DNA from: Streptomyces sp. NRRL F-525 | Lineage (GTDB): Bacteria; Actinomycetota; Actinomycetes; Streptomycetales; Streptomycetaceae | Length of the DNA stretch: 60,011 nt | Reading direction: 5' to 3' | NCBI RefSeq assembly: GCF_000716605.1 | Contig: NZ_JNXE01000051.1 | Span: 1 to 60,011 of the forward strand | Shown: in pieces, positions 8,556-17,303 of the stretch | Layout: each line of letters begins with the position of its first letter | How positions within the stretch are numbered: position 1 is the first letter of the stretch | Notes under the pieces: model-generated | What the model was told of the DNA's origin: nothing | What the model saw: the letters and a program-made list of their open reading frames with translations, nothing else | Databases searched by the model: none | Position numbers and translations under genes: made by a program

Positions 8556-8586
8556 AGGCCCCTCCCCGTCATAGGGGGAGGGGCCT
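8556..8586 (+). terminator. Terminator after transglycosylase gene
   Basis: AGGCCCCTCCCC at 8556-8567 pairs with GGGGAGGGGCCT ending at 8586 across a short loop (GTCATAG). It lies about 35 bp after the stop codon and before the AI-2E permease gene. Confidence 0.75.
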
Positions 8587-8659
8587 TCGCCCTGTACGGT
8601 CGGACTCGCAGCGACTCCAGGGGGGAGTAGTGGGGCAGGACGGGGGAAGAGGACGCATC

Positions 8660-9958
8660 ATGTCGCGAGTACCAGGATGGCTCGGCAAGGTCGGTGCCGG
8701 ACTGAGCGAGATGGGGGAGCGGTTGGACGAGCGCCGCGCCGAGGTGGCGAAGGAACACACCGAGGCAGCGCCCGAACCGCCCGCCGAACACCCCGAGCCC
8801 CGGGAGCCCGTCCCGGTCACCATCGCCCGCGACCGCCCGGACCCCGCGCTCGCCGTGCCCTGGGGCGTGCGTGTCGCCGCCGAGGCCGGCTGGCGGCTGC
8901 TGATCCTGGCCGGCACGGTCTGGGTCCTGATGCGCGTCATCAGCGCGGTCCAACTGGTCGTCCTGGCCTTCGTCGCGGCCCTCCTCATCACGGCCCTCCT
9001 CCAGCCGACGGTCGCCCGCCTCATCCGCTACGGCTTCCCGCGCGGCGTCGCCACGGCGCTCACCGCGATCCTCGGCTTCATCGTGATGGGGCTGATCGGC
9101 TGGTTCGTGACCTGGCAGGTCATGGCGAACATCGACAACCTCTCGGACCAGGTCCAGAACGGCGTCGACGACCTGCGCAACTGGCTGCTCAAGGGCCCGT
9201 TCCACGTCACCGAGAAGCAGATCAACCAGATCGCGAAGAACCTCCGCGAGGCCATCGGCGCGAACACCGACCAGATCACGTCGGCGGGCCTGGAGGGCGT
9301 CCAGGTCATCGTCGAGGCCCTGACCGGCATCCTCCTGACGGTCTTCTCGACCCTCTTCCTCCTCTACGACGGCCCGCGCATCTGGCAGTGGTCGCTGAAG
9401 CTGGTGCCCGCGGCGGCGCGGCCGGCGATGGCGGGCGCGGGTCCCCGCGCGTGGCGCACGCTCACGGCCTACGTCCGGGGCACGGTGATAGTGGCGTTCA
9501 TCGACGCGGTCTGCATCGGCGTCGGCATCTACTTCCTCGGCGTGCCGATGGCCGTACCGCTGGCCGTGTTCATCTTCCTGTTCTCGTTCATCCCCCTGGT
9601 GGGCGCGGTGGCGTCCGGCGCGCTGGCGGTCGTCGTCGCGCTGGTCACCCAGGGCGTGTTCACGGCCCTGATGACCCTGGCGGTGGTCCTCGCGGTCCAG
9701 CAGATCGAGGGCCACATCCTCCAGCCCTTCATCCTGGGCCGCGCGGTCCGGGTGCACCCGCTCGCGGTGGTCCTCTCGGTCGCCGCGGGTGGGATGGTCG
9801 CGGGGATCGGCGGAGCGGTGGTGGCGGTGCCGCTGGTGGCGGTGTTGAACACGGTGGTGAGCTACCTGAAGTCGTACTCCCAGGAACCGGGGCGGGGAGC
9901 TACGGCGGTGTCCTCATTGCCGGCGCCCGATCCGGAACCGTCGGACCAGGCGCCGTAA
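8660..9958 (+). CDS. AI-2E family transporter
   Basis: An integral membrane protein of 432 aa in the AI-2E/PerM exporter family. After a charged, Pro/Glu-rich N-terminal tail of about 60 residues, roughly eight membrane segments follow. The family regions are visible as QLVVLAFVAALLITALLQP, a long extracytoplasmic/amphipathic central part (about 150-230), FIPLVGAVASGALAVV, and QQIEGHILQPFILGRAV, which is the family signature near the C-terminus. Family members move diverse substrates (autoinducer-2, Na+, organic compounds), so the name does not imply quorum sensing. The ATG at 8660 is preceded by GAGGAC. A long hairpin follows. Confidence 0.87.
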   Translation: MSRVPGWLGKVGAGLSEMGERLDERRAEVAKEHTEAAPEPPAEHPEPREPVPVTIARDRPDPALAVPWGVRVAAEAGWRLLILAGTVWVLMRVISAVQLVVLAFVAALLITALLQPTVARLIRYGFPRGVATALTAILGFIVMGLIGWFVTWQVMANIDNLSDQVQNGVDDLRNWLLKGPFHVTEKQINQIAKNLREAIGANTDQITSAGLEGVQVIVEALTGILLTVFSTLFLLYDGPRIWQWSLKLVPAAARPAMAGAGPRAWRTLTAYVRGTVIVAFIDAVCIGVGIYFLGVPMAVPLAVFIFLFSFIPLVGAVASGALAVVVALVTQGVFTALMTLAVVLAVQQIEGHILQPFILGRAVRVHPLAVVLSVAAGGMVAGIGGAVVAVPLVAVLNTVVSYLKSYSQEPGRGATAVSSLPAPDPEPSDQAP

Positions 9959-9981
9959 AACCCTGGGGGCTCCGGGTCTTT

Positions 9982-10047
9982 GCCCACCCACCCGTTTACG
10001 GGCGCTTTTAGGTTCACCTTCAAACGCCAGTAAACGGGTGGGTGGGC
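9982..10047. terminator. Long bidirectional hairpin between convergent genes
   Basis: GCCCACCCACCCGTTTAC (9982-9999) and GTAAACGGGTGGGTGGGC (10030-10047) are a perfect 18-bp inverted repeat around a 30-base loop. It lies between the 3' ends of the AI-2E permease and ahpD genes, so it could stop transcription from both sides. Confidence 0.7.
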
Positions 10048-10054
10048 GGGAAAC

Positions 10055-10079
10055 GGGGGTCTGGGGGCGAAGCCCCCAG
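10055..10079. repeat. Dispersed GGGGGCGNAGCCCCC hairpin repeat, copy A
   Basis: GGGGGTCTGGGGGCGAAG followed by CCCCCAG forms a tight hairpin (CTGGGGGC/GCCCCCAG with GAA loop). The same core occurs near 18000, 29490 and 37885, each downstream of gene 3' ends. This copy lacks the CGTCCGGCGTTTGAGGAC half. Confidence 0.7.
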
Positions 10080-10101
10080 CGAGACGGACGGTCAGCCGAA
10101 G

Positions 10102-10638
10102 TCACTCAGCGGCCAGAACCGCCTCCGCCTCCAGCGTGACCCCCACCGCCTCCACAACCGCCGCGATCTTGAACGCCTCCTGAATCACCTCGCGCTCAAC
10201 ACCCGCCTTGCGCAACACCTGTTCGTGCGAGTCGAGACACATCCCGCACCCGTTGATCGCGGACACGGCGAACGACCACAGCTCGAAGTCGACCTTGTCG
10301 ACCCCGGGGTTGCCGATGACGTTCATCCGCAGCCCGGCCCGCAGCGTGCCGTACTCGTGGTCGGACAGGAGATGCCGCGTCCGGTAGAAGACGTTGTTCA
10401 TCGCCATGATCGCGGCGGCGGACTTGGCCGCGCCGTACGCCTCGGGCGACAGGTTGGCCTTGGCCTCCGGCGCCAACTCCCGCAGTACAAGCGGCGACCG
10501 GGACGCGATCGCCGTAGCGAGAACCGTGCCCCACAGCTGCTGCGCCGGCAGGTCGGAGTTGCCGATGACCGAACCGAGGTTGAGCTTCAGGTCCTTGGCG
10601 TAGTCCGGTATGGCGGACTTCAGGGTGTCCAGTGACAT
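10102..10638 (-). CDS. ahpD: Alkyl hydroperoxide reductase AhpD
   Basis: A 178-aa carboxymuconolactone-decarboxylase-fold alkylhydroperoxidase. The catalytic CxxC with its partner acid and His is clear in [13 protein letters not shown]. In actinomycetes AhpD works as the thiol adaptor that re-reduces AhpC, receiving electrons through a lipoamide/dihydrolipoamide dehydrogenase relay. The gene is directly downstream of ahpC (6-bp gap, same strand), so the two are cotranscribed, and oxyR is divergent. Length and motif match the family. Expression is expected to be induced by peroxide through OxyR. Confidence 0.95.
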   Translation of the reverse strand: MSLDTLKSAIPDYAKDLKLNLGSVIGNSDLPAQQLWGTVLATAIASRSPLVLRELAPEAKANLSPEAYGAAKSAAAIMAMNNVFYRTRHLLSDHEYGTLRAGLRMNVIGNPGVDKVDFELWSFAVSAINGCGMCLDSHEQVLRKAGVEREVIQEAFKIAAVVEAVGVTLEAEAVLAAE

Positions 10639-10644
10639 CTCAGG

Positions 10645-11199
10645 TCACTCCCCGGCGAGCAGCGCGCCCGCGTCCAGCGTGTCGTCGCCCTTGGTCCAGT
10701 TGCACGGGCAGAGCTCGTCGGTCTGGAGCGCGTCGAGGACCCGGAGGACCTCCTTCGGGTTACGGCCGACCGAGCCCGCGGTCACCATGGAGAACTGGAT
10801 CTCGTTGTTCTGGTCCACGATGAACACCGCGCGCTTGGCGAAGCCGTCCTCGCCCTCGATGCCGAGGTCGCGCATCAGCTCGTGCTTGGAGTCGGCGAGC
10901 ATCGGGAACGGCAGGTCGCGCAGGTCGTCGTGGTCCTTGCGCCAGGCGTGGTGGACGAACTCGGAGTCGCCGGAGAAGCCGAGCACCTGGGCGTCACGGT
11001 CGGCGAACTCGTCGTTCAACTTGCCGAAGGCGGCGATCTCGGTGGGGCACACGAAGGTGAAGTCCTTGGGCCACGCGAAGACGATCTTCCACTTGCCCTC
11101 GTAGGTCTTGTGGTCGATCCGCTGGAACTCCTGGCCCTTCTCCAGCGAGACACAGGCGGTCAGATCGAACGACGGGAACTTGTCACCGACAGTGAGCAC
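10645..11199 (-). CDS. ahpC: Peroxiredoxin AhpC
   Basis: A typical 2-Cys peroxiredoxin of 184 aa that reduces hydrogen peroxide and organic hydroperoxides in the cytoplasm. The peroxidatic Cys is at about residue 51 in FTFVCPTE and the resolving Cys is in DELCPCNW near the C-terminus. The GTG at 11199 is chosen because AAGGAGA lies just upstream and the protein then starts VLTVGDKFPSFDL, as homologues do; the longer frame to 11277 runs through the regulatory region. It is followed by ahpD and divergent from oxyR, the standard Streptomyces arrangement. Confidence 0.96.
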   Translation of the reverse strand: MLTVGDKFPSFDLTACVSLEKGQEFQRIDHKTYEGKWKIVFAWPKDFTFVCPTEIAAFGKLNDEFADRDAQVLGFSGDSEFVHHAWRKDHDDLRDLPFPMLADSKHELMRDLGIEGEDGFAKRAVFIVDQNNEIQFSMVTAGSVGRNPKEVLRVLDALQTDELCPCNWTKGDDTLDAGALLAGE

Positions 11200-11334
11200 A
11201 GGCTCTCCTTGCAGCGGAGCAACACCCAAGCGGAATGGGTGCTTCTCGTGGGTTGGTCGGCCCCGATCCTGGCACAACGTGCATTGATTGTGGAAATAGC
11301 TACACTGGGTCGTGTTGATCGGAGGCGGTTATCA
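11200..11334. promoter_or_regulatory. ahpC-oxyR divergent control region
   Basis: These 135 bp separate the divergent ahpC and oxyR starts. An AT-richer core (TTGATTGTGGAAATAGCTAC, 11284-11303) is the likely site of OxyR binding and overlapping promoters; TACACT just inside it could be an oxyR -10 element. GGAGGCGG serves as the oxyR ribosome site. OxyR control of ahpCD is established in Streptomyces; the exact operator is inferred. Confidence 0.55.
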
Positions 11335-12291
11335 GTGACCGTTAGTAATACGAGTAAGAGGCGCCAGCCCAGCCTCGCGCAGCTGCGCGCCTTCTCCGCG
11401 GTCGCCGAGCACCTCCACTTCCGGGACGCCGCGACCGCGATCGGCATGAGCCAGCCCGCCCTCTCCGGTGCCGTCGCCGCGCTGGAGGAGACCCTCGGCG
11501 TCACGCTGCTGGAGCGCACCACCCGCAAGGTGCTGCTCTCGCCCGCCGGTGAGCGGCTCGCCGTACGGGCGAAGGCGGTGCTGGAGGAGGTCGTGGCGCT
11601 GTTGGAGGAGGCGGAGGCGGTGCGGGCGCCGTTCACCGGGGCGCTGCGGCTCGGGGTCATCCCGACCGTCGCGCCGTATCTGCTGCCGACCGTGCTGCGG
11701 CTGGTGCACGACCGGTACCCGGACCTCGATCTCCAGGTGCACGAGGAGCAGACCGCGAACCTGCTGGAAGGGCTGACCACCGGGCGCCTCGACCTGCTGC
11801 TGCTCGCCGTGCCGCTCGGGGTGCCCGGAGTCGTCGAACTCCCGCTGTTCGACGAGGACTTCGTGCTCGTCACCCCGCTCGGTCACCCCCTCGGCGGGCA
11901 GACCGGCATCCCGCGCGAGGCGCTGCGCGAGCTGAACCTGCTGCTGCTCGACGAGGGGCACTGTCTGCGCGACCAGGCCCTCGACATCTGCCGCGAGGCC
12001 GGGCGCGCGGACGCCCCGGTCACCACGACCGCGGCCGGGCTGTCCACGCTGGTGCAACTGGTCGCCGGCGGCCTCGGGGTCACGCTCCTGCCCCGTACCG
12101 CTGTCCGCGTCGAGACGGCCCGCAGCGACCAGCTCCTCACCGGCTACTTCACCGAGCCCGCCCCGACCCGCCGGATCGCCCTCGCGATGCGCACCGGCGC
12201 GGCCCGCCGCGCCGAGTACCAGGAACTGGCCACCGCCCTGCGCGAGGCGCTACGGCCGCTGCCCGTAAGGGTGTTGGGCACCGGCAACTGA
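11335..12291 (+). CDS. oxyR: LysR-type peroxide sensor OxyR
   Basis: A 318-aa LysR regulator. The N-terminal winged helix-turn-helix reads LAQLRAFSAVAEHLHFRDAA and MSQPALSGAVAALEE. The two redox cysteines of OxyR are present as GHCLRDQALDIC (about Cys210 and Cys219), with the same spacing as in E. coli OxyR, which distinguishes it from generic LysR proteins. It should activate ahpCD when a disulfide forms between these cysteines on peroxide exposure. The GTG at 11335 has GGAGG about 9 bases upstream. It is divergent from ahpC. Confidence 0.95.
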   Translation: MTVSNTSKRRQPSLAQLRAFSAVAEHLHFRDAATAIGMSQPALSGAVAALEETLGVTLLERTTRKVLLSPAGERLAVRAKAVLEEVVALLEEAEAVRAPFTGALRLGVIPTVAPYLLPTVLRLVHDRYPDLDLQVHEEQTANLLEGLTTGRLDLLLLAVPLGVPGVVELPLFDEDFVLVTPLGHPLGGQTGIPREALRELNLLLLDEGHCLRDQALDICREAGRADAPVTTTAAGLSTLVQLVAGGLGVTLLPRTAVRVETARSDQLLTGYFTEPAPTRRIALAMRTGAARRAEYQELATALREALRPLPVRVLGTGN

Positions 12292-12468
12292 CCCGCCCCC
12301 GTTCGGTCAAATGAGCGTCGGACAAAGGAAATCGAACGGCGGGAATTCTCAACTTCCGTCACCCGCAGGCAGGTAGGAAGAACCCGTCCGGAATATGCGC
12401 GCGGACTGATACACCTTCACCCCTCAGTGCTACACGTCAGTTGCGTGTACGAAAAGCCTAGGGGAGTG

Positions 12469-13377
12469 ATGTCGGGCATTCGGGATTCCCTCGGCCGGGT
12501 CGGTCACGACCTGCTCGCGCGGGCTCTGGCGACCTGTGGGCGCGAGGAGTTCACCGGGGGACTGCGGGTGTCCGGCAGACCCGGCGGCACCTTCCATCTG
12601 CGCGGCGGACTCGTCGTAGCCGTGGAGAGTCCGGGTGCTCCGGGCCCCGAGGCGCTGCTGCTGCGCTCCGGCCGGGTCGGCGGCGAGCAATGGGCCGATC
12701 TGGTACGGGAGTCGGGCGGCACGCGCTGGCCGCTGGACGGGCTGGTCGCCCATGGGTACGCGGGCGCCGCCGAGTTGCGGATCGTGTGTGTGCTGGCCCT
12801 TCACGACGCGGCCTTCGCGGTCGTCGCCGGTGACATCGACGACTGCGAACTCGCCCCGGACGAGCGGCCGTTCGCCCCGGTCACGCTCGGCGAGCCCTCC
12901 TCCCGGCTGCTCCAGGACGCGGTCCGGAAAGCCGCCGCGATCGCCGCGCTGCCGTATCCCGTACGCCCCGACCGGGAGCGCCCGCGGCCCCCGGCGCACG
13001 TCCTCGACGAGGCCGGACTCGGGCTGCTGCAACGGGAGTTGCTCGCCCATGTCGACGGCCGCCGTACCGCACGCGATCTCGCGTTCCGTACCGGGCGCGG
13101 GGTCTACCCGGTCACCGCCGAGGTCGCCCGGATGCTTGCCGAGGGACTGCTGGAGTGCGCGGACAGCCCCGTGCCGATCCCGGTGCGGGTGCCGGCCGAG
13201 GCACCCGTCGTACGCCGTCGTGAGCAACCGGCGCTCCCACCGCCGCAGTTCACCGCGCCCGCCGAGCTGCCCCGCCGTAATCCGGGCGCCAGCGGGATCA
13301 CCGAGACTCTCGTCCCCGAGAAGAGCGGGGCGGGTTGGAAAGGGTTCTTCCGCCTGCGGAACGGAACCTGGAAATGA
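12469..13377 (+). CDS. DUF4388-like (PatA N-terminal type) protein
   Basis: A 302-aa cytoplasmic protein. Residues 10-80 (EEFTGGLRVSGRPGGTFHLR, then GLVVAVESPGAPGPEALL) match the DUF4388/PatA-N pattern found in signalling proteins. A second segment at about 185-235 (HVDGRRTARDLAFRTGRGVY, then TAEVARMLAEGLLE) looks like the winged-helix part that often follows. The last 70 residues are Pro-rich and probably disordered. It is followed by two Roadblock-like genes at 42 and 4 bp, suggesting one operon for a small signalling or polarity module. No biochemical function is known. ATG at 12469 follows AGGGGAG. Confidence 0.6.
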   Translation: MSGIRDSLGRVGHDLLARALATCGREEFTGGLRVSGRPGGTFHLRGGLVVAVESPGAPGPEALLLRSGRVGGEQWADLVRESGGTRWPLDGLVAHGYAGAAELRIVCVLALHDAAFAVVAGDIDDCELAPDERPFAPVTLGEPSSRLLQDAVRKAAAIAALPYPVRPDRERPRPPAHVLDEAGLGLLQRELLAHVDGRRTARDLAFRTGRGVYPVTAEVARMLAEGLLECADSPVPIPVRVPAEAPVVRRREQPALPPPQFTAPAELPRRNPGASGITETLVPEKSGAGWKGFFRLRNGTWK

Positions 13378-13419
13378 CCCCGATGGACAAATGCGATCAG
13401 TTTTAGGGGAGTTGAGTAA

Positions 13420-13806
13420 GTGGATCACAAAGCCCTGACTTTGGAAATGCGCGAACTGCGGGAAAAGGTGACCGGTATCACCGACACCGCGCTCACGGCG
13501 GCCGACGGACTGCTCATCGCGGCCGACACCGCCGACACGATCGACCCGGAGGCCCTCGCCGCGCTGGCCGCGGCCGGCCTGGGCCTGGCCCGGCGCACCG
13601 CCGAGGCCACCGACCGCGGCACGCTGCGCCAGACCGTGACGTACGGCAGTCACGGCTGCGCCGCGACCTACGCCGTGGGCGACACCGCGCTGATGGTGGT
13701 GCTCGGCGACGAGGGGATGGACGTCGACCGGCTGCACCTCGCGGCCCGGCCGACGCTCGACCGGATCGAGTCGATCCTCACGGAGAAGGCGTCAGAAGGA
13801 GTGTGA
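13420..13806 (+). CDS. Roadblock/LC7 domain protein
   Basis: A 128-aa protein with the Roadblock/LC7 fold: an opening amphipathic helix (MRELREKVTGITDTALTAAD), then GLLIAADTADTIDPEALAAL, and YAVGDTALMVVLGDEGMD as the core strands. Such proteins are regulators of small Ras/MglA-like GTPases in bacteria. In Streptomyces they usually sit in conservons (kinase, Roadblock, DUF742, GTPase), but here no GTPase or kinase gene is nearby. The GTG at 13420 follows a GGGGAGTTGAG ribosome site. The next gene starts 4 bp after its stop. Confidence 0.75.
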   Translation: MDHKALTLEMRELREKVTGITDTALTAADGLLIAADTADTIDPEALAALAAAGLGLARRTAEATDRGTLRQTVTYGSHGCAATYAVGDTALMVVLGDEGMDVDRLHLAARPTLDRIESILTEKASEGV

Positions 13807-13810
13807 AGGG

Positions 13811-14239
13811 ATGGCGACGAAACGTATGACCCCAGGATTCTCCGACCAGGTGATGGGCCTGGTCAAAACCCTCCGCACCGATGCCCCCGACTGTGTGGCC
13901 TCGGGTGTGGTCGACATGTCCACCGGCATGCTGCTGTCGTACGAGACCATCGACAACCACCCGCCAGAGGTCCTCGACCTGCTGGCGGGTGCGACCCTCG
14001 ACCTGTTCCAGGGCCGGACGGTCGCGATGATCGAGGACGTCTTCAAGGAACGCCGCGGGATCACCAGTGACCACCACTACTTCCAGGAGATCCTCGTCAA
14101 CAGCGAGAACCTCACCCATCTGTTCGTGCGGATGACCGAGCAACAGGACGTCGTCGCCGTGGTCGTCTGCCGCAAGTCCGTGAACGTGGGCATGCTCTTC
14201 GCCCAAGTCCGGCGCGTGGTGCGGGAGTACGGGCTCTGA
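13811..14239 (+). CDS. Roadblock-like small protein
   Basis: A 142-aa protein starting 4 bp after the previous Roadblock gene. Its layout (helix, then CVASGVVDMSTGMLLSYETI, a long helix, and QQDVVAVVVCRKSVNVGMLF) resembles Roadblock/LC7 proteins, with the VVDMSTG strand and the VNVG-M turn as the best evidence. It would probably dimerise with the upstream partner. Sequence match to the family is weaker than for its neighbour, so the call rests partly on context. A GAAGGGATG ribosome site overlaps the start. Confidence 0.6.
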   Translation: MATKRMTPGFSDQVMGLVKTLRTDAPDCVASGVVDMSTGMLLSYETIDNHPPEVLDLLAGATLDLFQGRTVAMIEDVFKERRGITSDHHYFQEILVNSENLTHLFVRMTEQQDVVAVVVCRKSVNVGMLFAQVRRVVREYGL

Positions 14240-14271
14240 GACGGGGCGGGCGGGCGGCCGCGGATGGAGTA

Positions 14272-16614
14272 CTACTCCGTGCGCAGGCCGTCCGGCCGCA
14301 TCATCCGCAGCAGCGGCGGCAGGCTCAGCAGGGTCACCGCCAGGACCACCCCCGCGCCGATGCCGGTCATGGCCAGCACACTGGACCAGTCGATCCGGAT
14401 CGCCGTGGCGCTCATCTTCAGCAGCACCGCGCCCAGGGTCAGCCCCACCACCGTGGCCAGCACCAGGCCGAGGCCGATCGGGATCGCCGTCTGCCACAGC
14501 ACCGACAGGCTCAGCGTGCGCCGCCGGGTGCCGAAGGCGACCAGCGCCGACAGCAGCTTCCTGCGCTCGCGCAACTGCTCCAGCTGCGAGACCAGCAGAC
14601 TCGCACCGATCAGGAGCAGCACACAGCCGGCACCGATGAACAGCCCGGTGCGGATCGAACGGAACTGCGGCGACTCGTCGTTGGCCGACATGACGAACAC
14701 GTCCGCCAGCGGGTCCATCCCCGCGACGGTGTTCCGCGCGTGGTCGCTCGCGTCCGGCACCGACTGGTCGAGCGAGACGAACACCTTCTGTTCCAGGCCC
14801 TTCACCGCGCTCGCGGGCAGCGCGCCCGAGGTGATCAGCAGTCCGTCACGCGCGTAGCCGCTCGGGTCCTCGCGGTGGGTCGCCGTCTTCACTCCGGCCG
14901 GCATCTTCCAGGTGGCCGGTGCGCTCGGCATCTCGTCGTACGACGGGTCGAAGTACACCGTTCGGCCGGCCCTGGCCAGCTGCTCCGTCTTGGTGGTGGC
15001 CCCGGGGTCGGGGCCGCCGGTGATCCGGAAGACGTCACCGTTGCGGCAGGCCGTCAGGTGGGCCACCTCACTCAGCTGGGCGCAGCTGCCGACGGCCACT
15101 TCCGCCACGTCGTCCGGGTTCTTCGCCCGCTCGCCGATCGTGGTCTGCGAGATGGCCGACGTGGCGCGCACGCCCTTGGTCCCCGCGAGCTTGTGGTCGG
15201 CCTCGGCCAGCGAGGTGCCGCTGTCGATGGAGACCTCCATCTGGGCCCGGCGCAGGTCGTTGCCGGTCGGCTTGGTGTAGTTGCCCTGGACGCCGGAGAA
15301 CAACATCTGCAGGGCGATCGCCCCGGCCACCGCGACCGCGATGCCGTTGACCATCCGGGCGGCCGTACCACTGCTCAACTGGAGCCTGCGGACGGCGAGT
15401 TGCCAGGACACCGAGCCGGAGTTCAGCCGCGCCACGGTGGCCTCGACGACCCAGGGCAGCAGCGCGGTGACGCCGACGAGCAGCAGGACCGTGCCGCCGA
15501 TCACCAGCCACTGGTTGAAGTTGCCGTTGGAGTCGCCCTTGCCGGTCATCGGGTAGAGCATCGCGAGACCGGCCAGCGGCAGCAGCAGCCGCCACCACAG
15601 CCGGCGGCGCGGCGGCTTCGCCTTGCGGACCACACCGAGCGGCTCGATGACGACCCCGCGCAGCGCGAGCAGTGTCACCAGCACGGCCGCGGCCGGTACG
15701 GCGACGGCGACGAGCAGGGCGAGCGCGGGCGACGGGTTGAGGTCGCTGGGGTACAGGCTGATGTCCCGCACGTCGATCAGGGACGCCAACTGCCGCCCGG
15801 CCAGGAAGAATCCGGTGCCGAAGACGAGCCCGAGGAGCGCCCCCGCGAGCGCCTCGCCGCCCGCGATCCGGCGCGCCATCCGCCCGTCGGCGCCGACCAG
15901 CCGCAGCGCCGCGAGCCGTCGGTCCCGGCGTTCGCCGCCGAAGCGCACGGCGGCCGCGATGAACACGGCGACCGGCAGCAGCAGCACGATGAACACGATC
16001 AGGATCAGCAGGAGCAGCACCGGGTCCAGCTTGTCCGGCGTGTTGCCCGGGGAGGGCCCGAAGTAGTCGATGCGCTCGACGGTGCCGCCGGACTGACGCC
16101 CTTCCAGTCCCTTCCCGCCCGCGTAGTAGGCGAGTTCGGCGGGCCCGATGAGTCCCTGGTCCGCGATGGTGCCGGTGATCCGGTAGGGCAGCCGCTCGCG
16201 CAGCAGCTTTCCGGAGTCCGACTTCAGCAGCTTCTCCAGCGCGGGGGAGACGACCATGTCGCCCACCGCGGGGAACTTCGCGACCCCGGGCGGCAGCGGC
16301 GCCTTGGCACCCTCGGGCTCCAGCAGCCGGCCCCGCACATCCTTGGTGCGGAACGTGGTGTGCGTGTCGGCGACGATGAGCGTGTTGTCCGCCTTCGCCA
16401 ACTGCTTCCCGCTGTACGTGAAGTCCATCCGGGCGTTGCCGCGCGCGTCGCGCTCGGACAGCGCGTTCGGCAGCGCGGTGGTGAGCAGCAGCAGCGCCAC
16501 CCCGAGCCCGACGCCGACGGCCGTCAGGACGGCCCGCACCCAGCCCTCACGCCCGCCGCCGAAGGCGAACCGCACCCCCATGGCCAAGTCGGCCGACCAC
16601 TGACGCACGTTCAT
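14272..16614 (-). CDS. ABC transporter permease, FtsX/MacB type
   Basis: A 780-aa membrane protein with two FtsX-type halves. The first half has an N-terminal anchor (GVGLGVALLLLTTALPN), a large extracytoplasmic domain and three membrane segments around residues 200-330. The second half repeats this with segments near 420 and three at the C-terminus (LFIGAGCVLLLIGASLLVS, TAIPIGLGLVLATVVGLTLG, GIGAGVVLAVTLLSLPPLL). Such permeases act in lipid or antimicrobial export or in mechanotransmission rather than uptake. Its ATG overlaps the end of the ATPase gene by 4 bp (ATGA), and the PadR repressor gene heads the same operon. Confidence 0.9.
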   Translation of the reverse strand: MNVRQWSADLAMGVRFAFGGGREGWVRAVLTAVGVGLGVALLLLTTALPNALSERDARGNARMDFTYSGKQLAKADNTLIVADTHTTFRTKDVRGRLLEPEGAKAPLPPGVAKFPAVGDMVVSPALEKLLKSDSGKLLRERLPYRITGTIADQGLIGPAELAYYAGGKGLEGRQSGGTVERIDYFGPSPGNTPDKLDPVLLLLILIVFIVLLLPVAVFIAAAVRFGGERRDRRLAALRLVGADGRMARRIAGGEALAGALLGLVFGTGFFLAGRQLASLIDVRDISLYPSDLNPSPALALLVAVAVPAAAVLVTLLALRGVVIEPLGVVRKAKPPRRRLWWRLLLPLAGLAMLYPMTGKGDSNGNFNQWLVIGGTVLLLVGVTALLPWVVEATVARLNSGSVSWQLAVRRLQLSSGTAARMVNGIAVAVAGAIALQMLFSGVQGNYTKPTGNDLRRAQMEVSIDSGTSLAEADHKLAGTKGVRATSAISQTTIGERAKNPDDVAEVAVGSCAQLSEVAHLTACRNGDVFRITGGPDPGATTKTEQLARAGRTVYFDPSYDEMPSAPATWKMPAGVKTATHREDPSGYARDGLLITSGALPASAVKGLEQKVFVSLDQSVPDASDHARNTVAGMDPLADVFVMSANDESPQFRSIRTGLFIGAGCVLLLIGASLLVSQLEQLRERRKLLSALVAFGTRRRTLSLSVLWQTAIPIGLGLVLATVVGLTLGAVLLKMSATAIRIDWSSVLAMTGIGAGVVLAVTLLSLPPLLRMMRPDGLRTE

Positions 16615-17303
16615 ACGATGCGCTCCATGTCCCTGGACTTGCCGTCCCGTACGACGATCTCGCGGTCCGAGTACGCGGCCACCCGCGCCTCGTGCGTGAC
16701 CAGCACGACGGCCGCGTTCGTGGACCGGGCCGCCTCGGTCAGCAGCTCCATCACGCGCTCGCCGTTGAGCGAGTCGAGGGCGCCGGTCGGCTCGTCGGCG
16801 AACAGCACCCGCGGGCTGGTGACCAGCGAGCGGGCCACGGCGACGCGCTGCCCCTGACCGCCGGAGACCTCGCCGGGCCGCTTCTTCGCGAGGTCGTCGA
16901 CCTCGAGCCGCTGCATCCAGCCGAGCGCGGTCCGCTCGGCCTCCTTGCGGTGCGTGCCGTTCAGCCGCAGCGGCAGCGCGACGTTCTCGACGCAGGTCAG
17001 CTCCGGCACCAACTGCCCGAACTGGAACACGAACCCGAACTCCGAGCGGCGCAGCGCGCTGCGCTGGGCGTCGCTCATCGTCGCCATCTCCTGCCCGTTG
17101 TACGTGATCGAGCCCGAGTCGGGCGGCACGATCCCGGCGAGACAGTGCAGCAGCGTGGACTTCCCCGACCCGGAGGGCCCCATCACCGCGACGACCTCGC
17201 CGGGGTGGATAGAGAACTCCGCGCCGTCCAGCGCGGTCGTCGGCCCGTAGGCCTTGCGCAGCTCCTGGGCCGCGAGCAGGGAACCGGCGGGATGTGTCGT
17301 CAC
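16611..17303 (-). CDS. ABC transporter ATP-binding protein (LolD/MacB type)
   Basis: A 230-aa ATPase. Walker A is MGPSGSGKSTLLHCLAGI, the signature is EVSGGQGQRVAVARSL (a Gln variant, commonly seen), and Walker B is VLFADEPTGALDS, typical of the LolD/MacB/FtsE subfamily that pairs with FtsX-type permeases. The GTG at 17303 overlaps the PadR stop codon as GTGA, and the ATPase stop overlaps the permease start as ATGA, so the three genes are translationally coupled. The longer frame back to 17582 runs through padR and is not used. Confidence 0.93.
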   Translation of the reverse strand: MTTHPAGSLLAAQELRKAYGPTTALDGAEFSIHPGEVVAVMGPSGSGKSTLLHCLAGIVPPDSGSITYNGQEMATMSDAQRSALRRSEFGFVFQFGQLVPELTCVENVALPLRLNGTHRKEAERTALGWMQRLEVDDLAKKRPGEVSGGQGQRVAVARSLVTSPRVLFADEPTGALDSLNGERVMELLTEAARSTNAAVVLVTHEARVAAYSDREIVVRDGKSRDMERIV

